Positions 57,605 through 64,000 of a stretch of DNA of 64,000 nucleotides are shown one piece after another (positions within the stretch are counted from its first letter, which is position 1; every line of letters starts with the position of its first letter). A program made the translations under genes and the position numbers. The notes under the pieces were generated by a model that was not told the origin of the DNA, ran no database searches, and saw only the letters and a program-made list of their open reading frames with translations. This DNA comes from Platycnemis pennipes. Its lineage: Eukaryota; Arthropoda; Insecta; Odonata; Platycnemididae. The stretch is taken from NCBI GenBank assembly GCA_933228895.1, contig OW121847.1:88143656-88207655 (forward strand), in the 5' to 3' direction.

Positions 57605-57865
57605 ACAGGAACCCGGTAATGAGAAGGTATAATTCTAGGCATGTTAAAGGCTCTGGTTTGGATCCCGGCATTGTAAAAGATTTCTTAACGTATAACAGTC
57701 CCTACTTTCCTGCAACTAGGAAAGACGTCGGGTGGGACGCTAAGCCGCAGACGTCTGGGCGTTTTATTAAGAGTAAGCTCAAGTTTCACTCCACTTTCCT
57801 CCGATCCTTTAAAGATACATTCATTATGGCTACTCTGTTACAGCCTCTCTCTCTCTCTACTCCTT
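57605..57865 (+). repeat. SINE-A, diverged
   Basis: Head ACCCGGTAATGAGAAGGTATA, box B-like CTCTGGTTTGGATCCCGG (57650-57667), body CGTCGGGTGGGACGCTAAGC and GAGTAAGCTCAAGTTTCACTCC. The overlapping 82-codon frame is a SINE artefact. Confidence 0.7.
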
Positions 57866-58014
57866 GAAAAGTTACTCAACAGTCCTGAATGGAGAATATG
57901 TTGTAATGAAACAATAGGCCAGACCCAGTGTATATTTGCCAGAGACAATGTTAGAACAATGGCCAAATGTCGTCGAAACGCTACACCACAATAATGCCTT
58001 TTAAATATTGTTAA

Positions 58015-58105
58015 TAACGCACTAGCCCTATCCTTATACCTTTCCTATCGTTCTGAAGCGCCTATTAGCGCGGAAACAGACTTGAAAACTCCCATGAACA
58101 AAGAT
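58015..58105 (+). repeat. SINE type-2 tail fragment
   Basis: TTCTGAAGCGCCTATTAGCG followed by CGGAAACAGACTTGAAAAC. It carries the same tail block as 29736-29832 and 58560-58640. Confidence 0.75.
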
Positions 58106-58339
58106 TTTTTCCAAGGGGAGTGTATAAAAACCCTGGATACCAACAATATGGGTTCGCATTTCCTTATGGACGCCCGCGTGTGAGGTCGCACTCTTCCCGT
58201 GAAGTTACTTTTCTAAAGGTGTGTGTTGAACATGACTACCGCCGGACTCGCGTGGGTGTGAGTTACGTTACTAATCTTTGGTAAAAGGCGAAAGAATTAT
58301 TCGCTTCTACGAAATTTGCATTTGTAACTGATCTCCTAT

Positions 58340-58640
58340 GGGGGCCGGGTTGATGTAGTGGTTAGCGTACTAGCCTCTCACCGGAAGGACCCGGGTGCGC
58401 ATCCCGGCAGAGTGAGATATTTTTCATCGGTAATCCGACCCCTAATTGAGTATTTTGTGGAGAGAATGGGACTTTAAGCCGTGGACCCTTAGCGACTTTT
58501 CGTTACGTGCAGGCTAATGTCGTACCGGGTTTCTCTCCACCATTCCTCCTGTCCCTTCCATTCCCACCCATGTACCTTACCTCCTAGTCTGAAGCACCAC
58601 GTATTAGTGCGGAAGCAGTCTTGACAACACGTATATAATA
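58340..58640 (+). repeat. SINE-A with type-2 tail, near full length
   Basis: Head GGGGCCGGGTTGATGTAGTG, box A TGGTTAGCGTACTAG, box B-like GGGTGCGCATCCC (58392-58404), body AAGCCGTGGACCCTTAGCG and TACCGGGTTTCTCTCCACC. The 3' end switches to CCTAGTCTGAAGCACCACG and GTGCGGAAGCAGTCTTGAC instead of the GTCGGTCGCC/CCAA tail. Confidence 0.9.
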
Positions 58641-58719
58641 TTCGTTAGGAAGTTCGATGAGAGATGGCCTACATGCCTACATGGGAAGATACTCTCCATA
58701 AACCTAGCGGTATAATTTG

Positions 58720-59640
58720 GTCGAACACTTACGATGATGATGACGACCTTAGTCCCAGTTGGGAGAGGCGAATGGAAAGGCGATGAATCAATGTGGACGT
58801 CGACCCTCGAGGGCGGACCGAGCGCGTCGGATTTTCGAGCTGGAAATCATGGGCGGGAATGGCGTGCGAGCGAGTATGGCAGAGCGGTAAAGGAAGTGGG
58901 GAGGAAGCGAGTGAATTCGGGGGTTTGTGCGGGCGGTGCCGCGCTAATGACTCAGCCGCCGCCTCCCCGCCACGCCTCGCCGGATGGGAACGCACGGCGA
59001 CTGTGGACTTCCGCGGCACTTGCGCCAGTGACCGCGCCGCGGTGGAAGAATTGACCGGAGATGAAGTGCACGAGAAGAGAGGGGGGCGGGGAGGCAGTGG
59101 CCCGACCATCGGCCGGGGGAAACCGTCGCCATGGCAGCAGCGGAGCTGGGCAGGGACGCACGCTAATGAGAGGAACGGGGGAGAGGCGGACACTGAAGAG
59201 GAGGCGGGAGAGACGACGGGGGGAGGGGGTGTCAACAGGAGAAAAGTTGGTGAGGGAGGGTGGGAAATACAACCCCCCCACCCTCAGCCCACCCCCTTAG
59301 GGTGCCTCAAAGGCGGCGCGATATCCTCCTCTAATTTTGCCCACGTTTTCTCACAATCAGGGCGCCTCCCCTCCCGGCGAGCCCTTCTGCGCTCATATTT
59401 TCGGCGCGTCGAGAGAACGGGAAGAGACGGGTGAACGAAGAACCCGGATGCGGTCGGCGTGGGTCATTCGCGGTCGAATTGGAGCGGAGGACGACGGCTC
59501 CGTGAAAGGGAAGAGGGTTGGCCGGCGGAGGGAGAGGAAGGTGGGCGGAGGGAGGGGGTTAGCGGAAGGACTCTGCAGGGTAGGGAGGGATTGAGTTGTG
59601 GGGTCTATCGAGTGACAAACGCCCCCGCTGGGAGCACGAC
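58720..59640. other. GC- and CpG-rich patch of about 0.9 kb
   Basis: It contains the longest open frame in the window (58793-59434, 213 codons, plus) and an overlapping 168-codon minus frame (58729-59235). All products are Arg/Gly/Glu- or Ser/Pro-rich with no domain, which points to base composition. From 59040 the plus strand becomes G+A-rich. A CpG-island-like promoter or first exon cannot be excluded. Confidence 0.45.
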
Positions 59641-60424
59641 GAAATTCTCTCTAAATCTTTTATCGGCTCCCTTTTGTTCTTCGATATGGTTCGGCGGAAC
59701 ATTCCGGAAGGAAATGGGCCAGGGGATATCCGTTCAATGCGGATGATCCGAAGTTTTTCGGTACATGAGTGCCGATTTTAAAGGAATAGGAGAGGAAACG
59801 TGAATCCGATATGATGGTCAGCTCGTGTCTACTAGGAGGAGGAGCAGTGTTGTCTGGGCGTGAGATTTTGATGCGGAGATTAAAGTTACCGCGGACACAA
59901 CAGAACGGGAGATGGAAATCGAATCGTTTGGTTAGTAGACCCTGGACAAGGAGTAGTAATGCACTTTATTTAATGATATTCCTAAACTAAGTTTTGTCAC
60001 ACAGCCCATCCTATTAATAATCTTTCTAAAAAAACACCACAATAATGCTAGAATAAAATTCTTTCTAGGAATCATTCCTATATTACGTATAAATTACGTA
60101 ACGCTGCCAACGAAATTTGTATTTTGGAGAATGATAAAAATACATTTTTTATAATTAATTCCTCAATGTTATTAGCTATTCCAAAATTATTTTTTGCACC
60201 ATAAACATTAGTTGGACAAAAAATGGATTTTTTATTTTCTATTTCCCCCCACGTAATATAAAATATCTCTCCCTGTCGAGTATGCATCGTAACGGTTGGT
60301 TCCGTTCGTCCCGCTCTTCCTACCCTGTATAGCGTCATGTAATTTATGCATGGTTTCTATGCCATATTTCGAATGAGAGCAATTGAAGACCCATACAAAT
60401 GCAATGTTTGCTATTATGCGGAGG
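59641..60424. other. Spacer
   Basis: AT-rich after 59940. No recognisable feature. Confidence 0.35.
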
Positions 60425-60593
60425 AGACTGACAGCTGGGGTTATCGGCGCTATAGAAGATATATAGGTATTCAGCGTGATCTATGGGATACGGAAGAAGG
60501 GTAGAGTAAAATAACATGCTCTCAACGAAAGGCGCCAAGGAGTATACTGCTTAATGTCGCAACCGCCAGATGGAGTACCTATTGCGGGCGAAG
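60425..60593 (-). repeat. SINE-A 3' part
   Basis: Complement of the tail (plus: GACTGACAGCTGGGGTTATC) and of part of the body (plus: CTCAACGAAAGGCGCCAAGG, then AATGTCGCAACCGCCAGATGG). The head and box B are absent. Confidence 0.75.
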
Positions 60594-60639
60594 GTCTCAA
60601 TTTTCAGGTCTCAAAAAGTGACAAAAGAAGTCCTAAGAA

Positions 60640-60900
60640 GAGTGGAAGAAAAGAGAAGTCTTCCAAAAACCTTAAGGTACCTTTGTAAACTTACTTGAAA
60701 CCTTAAGAATGGTAAGATGGCAATCGTCCAGGTAAATGTGAACGGGAAGAATGGAAAAGGCAGACATCGGATGACACGTAGAGAGCATGTGATGATGGAT
60801 TTGAAAGAGGAGAATTTCGTAAATATGACGCAGTTATCTGAAAACAGAATCGCGTACAAAGCTGTGCCTAGCCAATCAAAGGATTAGTGACTTATGATGA
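60640..60900 (+). pseudogene. LINE-B 3' end, copy 3
   Basis: In broken frames the reading keeps KMAIVQVNVNGKNGKGRHR, MTRREHVMMDLKEENFVNM and, after a gap, a tail with AGCCAATCAAAGGATTAGTG and TTATGATGATT. Order and spacing follow the copy at 48555-48805. It follows a SINE-A fragment directly. Confidence 0.8.
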
Positions 60901-61430
60901 TTCTAAACTTCATACCAAATAAAAGGAACGTGATATATTATGAATTTTTGAAGGGATTCATTGCCACCAAAAGAAGAAACAGTTGTGTAAAACTGTTGTG
61001 GTTACCAGGTACGGTAATCGCGGAGAAATCAATAGTCATCTCGTTAATGGAAGATAATAATAGTAATACATATTTCACTGGCTCAATAGAGAAAATGAAC
61101 TTTAGTAAATGAGTCATATAAGAGCAGAAATAGTACATCTAACTGCAATAGTATCTAGCACTAGAAACAGTAATCTTTACATTTTTAAAGGTTGCAGATA
61201 GCTTTGTAACGTTGACTGACCGAAACCCTTAACGTATATATTGCTTTAGTATTCCTCAATAGTACAGGGGTGGTTTTATTGAGCCATAACGGAACCACCC
61301 GGCTTTAGATAATTCTGAACGACAGATTTGCCATTAAAATGAATGCGAATAGCTTATGTAGAGGAATGTTTAATTAAATATTATGAAAACCAATTCCAAA
61401 GCAAAAATTTCCTTTAACAATACCTTTTAA
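60901..61430. other. AT-rich spacer
   Basis: No recognisable feature. An overlapping pair of 66-72-codon frames lacks motifs. Confidence 0.35.
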
Positions 61431-61436
61431 CCCTAT

Positions 61437-61530
61437 CGATCTAACACACCAACGCTTTCAAAGAGGGGGTCCGGGTTCGAGTCCCGGTCAAGGCGAATGA
61501 TTTTTTTCTCTGTGGAATATTTGATACATC
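61437..61530 (+). repeat. tRNA-like head fragment (SINE of another type)
   Basis: CAACGCTTTCAAAGAGGGGG, then box B GGGTTCGAGTCCCGG (61467-61481) and AAGGCGAATG. The box A half is decayed. CTTTCAAAG in the anticodon-arm position differs from SINE-A. Confidence 0.5.
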
Positions 61531-62070
61531 AACGCTTTCCAATTACAGATATGTTTTCCTTATAAAAAATACTGAGCACAGTCCGCATCCAGTAGATAGG
61601 AAGAATTTAGTAAATGGAATTAGCCGAGGTATTTCTTTAGCATCAATGCCATAAACTACATACACTTTATAATTTTCCGAGTTATATGCATCGTACGTTT
61701 AGATTCAAAATTTTCAGTTAAGTAGGTACTCAAAGTAATAAGGTATTACCTTTCTGCACTACTCGCTTTGAAATTCTAATTCAAGTTTTTGGTACGAACA
61801 CTTTCAAAAATTATTTTCTTAATTACATGATCAATGAGAGATCACAGTTTTTTTTAAATAAATGCAAAAAAATCATGCTCTTACAACTTCAGATACGACA
61901 TTGGCGGGTAGACTAACAGTGAGTTTGGATTAACCTCGTCCCTTTCTCCACTCTCAGTAGATCCCATCTTCTATGCTCGCCACCCATTTCTACTCTATCG
62001 CTACGCAAATCACCTTGGCTGTCAATCGCCTCTCCGCAACAAATGGTAGATACCGTCTACGACGAAGAAA
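61531..62070. other. AT-rich spacer
   Basis: ACATCAACGCTTTC occurs both at about 61450 (as CACCAACGCTTTC) and 61529-61542, a short local repeat. No gene recognised. Confidence 0.3.
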
Positions 62071-62072
62071 AG

Positions 62073-62425
62073 TCGGGTTGGTGAGCTGGATACAGTACTG
62101 ACTTCCTATCCCAAATGACACGATTGCGAATCCCAATAGTGGATCATTTCTCAACGGAATTCAGATCCCTATTTATGCTCTACCAGAGTGCTGAGAGGAG
62201 GGCACCTCAAGTTCAGCACTGCGCCCATCGGATGGAACGTTAATCTATGAACTGCTTGTCACCTTTCGCTAAGAGTAGGCTAATGCCGATGACGGCTTTA
62301 TCTCAATCCTTCATCCGTTCCCTGAATACCTATATCTTATTAAATTTCCTAATATGCAATTATTTTTACTCTAATTATCTAATACCTCTCGTAGATGGCA
62401 CAAATGACCTAGGATTTAGGTCTTC
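62073..62425 (+). repeat. SINE-A, long diverged copy
   Basis: Head TCGGGTTGGTGAGCTGGATA, decayed box B (GATTGCGAATCCC, 62123-62135), body GCGCCCATCGGATGGAACG, CACCTTTCGCTAAGAGTAGG, CTAATGCCGATGACGGC. The tail has GATGGCACAAATGACCTAGG. A further scrap (TACCTGGTTTCACTCCACCC) follows at 62460-62480. Confidence 0.85.
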
Positions 62426-62509
62426 TCTCCGAACAGCAATAGCAACAGTCTATTAACGATACCTGGTTTCACTCCACCCTTTCCCCGTTTCTTGGAAATG
62501 TTTCTACCA

Positions 62510-62940
62510 ATGCCCTAGTAAGAGGATGTTCATAAATTACGCAACGCTAAAAGTGACGGGTAGGGCTCGGGTTAACTCATACGATGCACAATTGTCAGGG
62601 GGAAGTGGATTCAGCCTTCCGTTACGTTAGGTGATAGATACCTAATACACTTACTATTTTTCAAAAAATTAAGTAAATATACATAATGAAGTGTTTTTAA
62701 ATAATAGCACTGAAATTAAAATAAGGTATTTTATAATAAATATATGTTTTACCGTTCGTATACAAGAAGAGTTCATTAGGATCTTAACGTAACTTAGGGG
62801 TCCTAGAGAATGTGACGAAGTGTTATAGGGTGGGTGGAAAAAGTGGATATTCAGCGTTACGCATACTATATATGAGTCCTAAGCGACTCTGCTCTTCAAG
62901 GCGGAAATAACCTTAAGCTGTCGGTCGACACCCTCCAACA
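62510..62940. other. AT-rich spacer
   Basis: No recognisable feature. Confidence 0.35.
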
Positions 62941-63384
62941 ACAGCTACTGTTTACGATGAAGAAGAGTGACGAATGAAATTTCCTCGGGCGGGCGGAACT
63001 CAATGGTAAGCGCAGCAGAAGCTGGATTCAGATTTACTTTATCGAAAATGACAGGGGCTTCGAACAAAACCAAGCCACGGGACGACGAACGAAGGCACCA
63101 CCATGCCACGAAGAGAAGCCCCGGAATACGGATGCGAGGGGCGGAACAGAAGACTGCGTCGAGGCACAACCGATTAGATCCATCCCCGCGCGCGCAACGG
63201 AAGAGGTGCAGACAATCGGAAGATCGGATGCCGTGTTCGGAAATTCAATCACGCGGAGACCGCGCTCCCGACGACCTCATATCCACGCAAATGAACCCCC
63301 CGCGCCGAGTCAGGGGGATGGTTTACGCGTCGATCGGATGCATTCCGCGGGGTTGGAAATCTAGAAGCTTTCCCAAGCAAAGAC
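62940..63384. other. CpG-rich patch with overlapping frames
   Basis: A 159-codon plus frame (62967-63446) overlaps two minus frames. The plus frame runs into the tail motif at 63385, so it is not a convincing gene. Confidence 0.3.
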
Positions 63385-63465
63385 TCCATCTACATCAACA
63401 TGTTAACCCGCGATCCATCGCAAAAGCCTGTGGCGGAGTGTGTTAGCCCACCAGTAGTGAGAATG
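63385..63465 (+). repeat. Arthropod 'ACATCTACATC' tail motif, copy
   Basis: CTCCATCTACATCAACATG is followed by CGCGATCCATCGC and CTGTGGCGGAGTGTGTTAGC, matching the motif order seen at 31775-31835 and, inverted, at 52195-52300. Confidence 0.65.
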
Positions 63466-63625
63466 GAATCAAAACGAAAAGAAGTCGGGGAATATGAAAA
63501 GATTTGATTGAGGCCGTGACTGGTGCGCGTAAAATGTTAAACCTGAAATATTTCGGTTCGACGGCTGTTTTTTCGTTTGTTCTCTCAATCAACGGCTACC
63601 TTTTTAGGTCACTATCAATACGGAT

Positions 63626-63932
63626 CACGGGGATTGGATAAGTGTAGTGGCTAGAGAACTAGCCTTGCATCTTGACTGCCCGGGTTCGAAACCCATTGTA
63701 ATGATTATTAATATAACGGTTTCTACTTGATTGCCTTGTGGAGAGCACTTTGGGGGCAGTACTCCCTCCGTCGGATGGGACGTTAAGCGGTGAACCCCTT
63801 GCCGCTTTTCGTTAAGAGCAGGCTAATACCGATGCCGGGTTTCTCTCCACCCTTCATTCGTTGCATGAAAATTTTACCCCTGCACGATCACCCACCTATC
63901 CTAATGGTGCAAACGACTTCAGTAGCTTTCCC
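63626..63932 (+). repeat. SINE-A, near full length
   Basis: Head GATCACGGGGATTGG, box A GTGGCTAGAGAACTAG, box B GGGTTCGAAACCC (63682-63694). The body is well kept: CCTCCGTCGGATGGGACG, CTTTTCGTTAAGAGCAGGC, GATGCCGGGTTTCTCTCC. The tail has CACCCACCTATCCTAATGG and GCAAACGACTTCAGTAGC. Confidence 0.92.
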
Positions 63933-63949
63933 AAATAACATCATTTGTC

Positions 63950-64000
63950 ACCAATCCTAAAATAGTTTTTACGCAGCTATCCGCTCCATTCTTCTAAATG
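63950..64000 (-). pseudogene. LINE-B 3' end, cut by window edge
   Basis: The plus strand reads CACCAATCCTAAAATAG, TTTTTACGCAGCT and CCGCTCCATTC, aligning with the antisense LINE-B 3' end at 53325-53350 and 56395-56440. The rest lies outside the window. Confidence 0.6.

Noticed and set aside
58793..59434. 213-codon open frame, the longest in the window, as a gene
   Set aside because: It lies in GC-rich sequence with overlapping long frames on both strands, and its product is Arg/Gly/Glu-rich with no domain. Low stop-codon density explains it.
63633..63700. tRNA gene (box A and box B present)
   Set aside because: No acceptor-stem complementarity is visible and the sequence continues into SINE body; it is a SINE head.
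1..64000. CRISPR array or prokaryotic operon
   Set aside because: No regularly spaced repeats with unique spacers, no ribosome-binding-site-led gene chains, and transposon content is eukaryotic.

Overview
This window looks like gene-poor nuclear DNA from a large arthropod genome, most likely an insect. No bacterial-style gene layout, rRNA or real tRNA gene is visible, and I found no host protein that I can name. The evidence for an arthropod is the content: a decayed piggyBac transposase, fragments of CR1/Jockey-like and other LINEs, many copies of one tRNA-derived SINE family, foldback/MITE elements, and the arthropod-common 'ACATCTACATCTAC...GTGTGTGG' repeat motif. The species cannot be fixed from the sequence.

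Layout. 1-1090: piggyBac-type transposase pseudogene, followed by a 229-bp foldback element (1290-1518). 2077-4620: a pile of old elements: SINE scraps, the reverse-transcriptase C-terminus of a LINE, and a SINE/LINE/SINE sandwich. 4620-9000: AT-rich spacer with a 61-bp (AG)n microsatellite, several hairpins and a 141-bp foldback MITE. 9500-10600: strongly purine-rich GC patch. 11000-18500: spacer with SINE copies and GC-rich CpG patches. 18778-19262: a 485-bp element with about 125-bp terminal inverted repeats, then a two-copy tandem duplication. 20000-30900: spacer, more SINEs, and a LINE 3' end split by a 548-bp inverted-repeat element. 30920-33640: four SINEs, one (31991-32325) intact with a perfect 13-bp target-site duplication. 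34990-35263: the best candidate for a real, unrecognised coding exon. 35380-36380: a GC-rich patch. 36901-36932: a perfect 32-bp palindrome. 39500-57000: LINE 3' ends, SINEs, an 83-bp direct-repeat pair, a second LINE RT remnant and its duplicated tail motif. 57600-64000: SINE cluster, the GC-rich 58.7-59.6 kb patch, more SINE/LINE remnants, and a LINE cut by the window end.

How the parts work together. Nothing behaves like an operon or pathway. The window is layered insertions: LINEs (oldest, frameshifted and full of stops) supplied retrotransposition machinery, SINEs with a tRNA-like Pol III head were probably mobilised by such LINEs, and cut-and-paste MITEs and SINEs then landed inside LINE remnants. 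Long open frames in the GC-rich patches overlap one another on both strands. They are best explained by low stop-codon density, not by coding.

All homology calls come from motif recognition by eye. No database search or alignment program was run.
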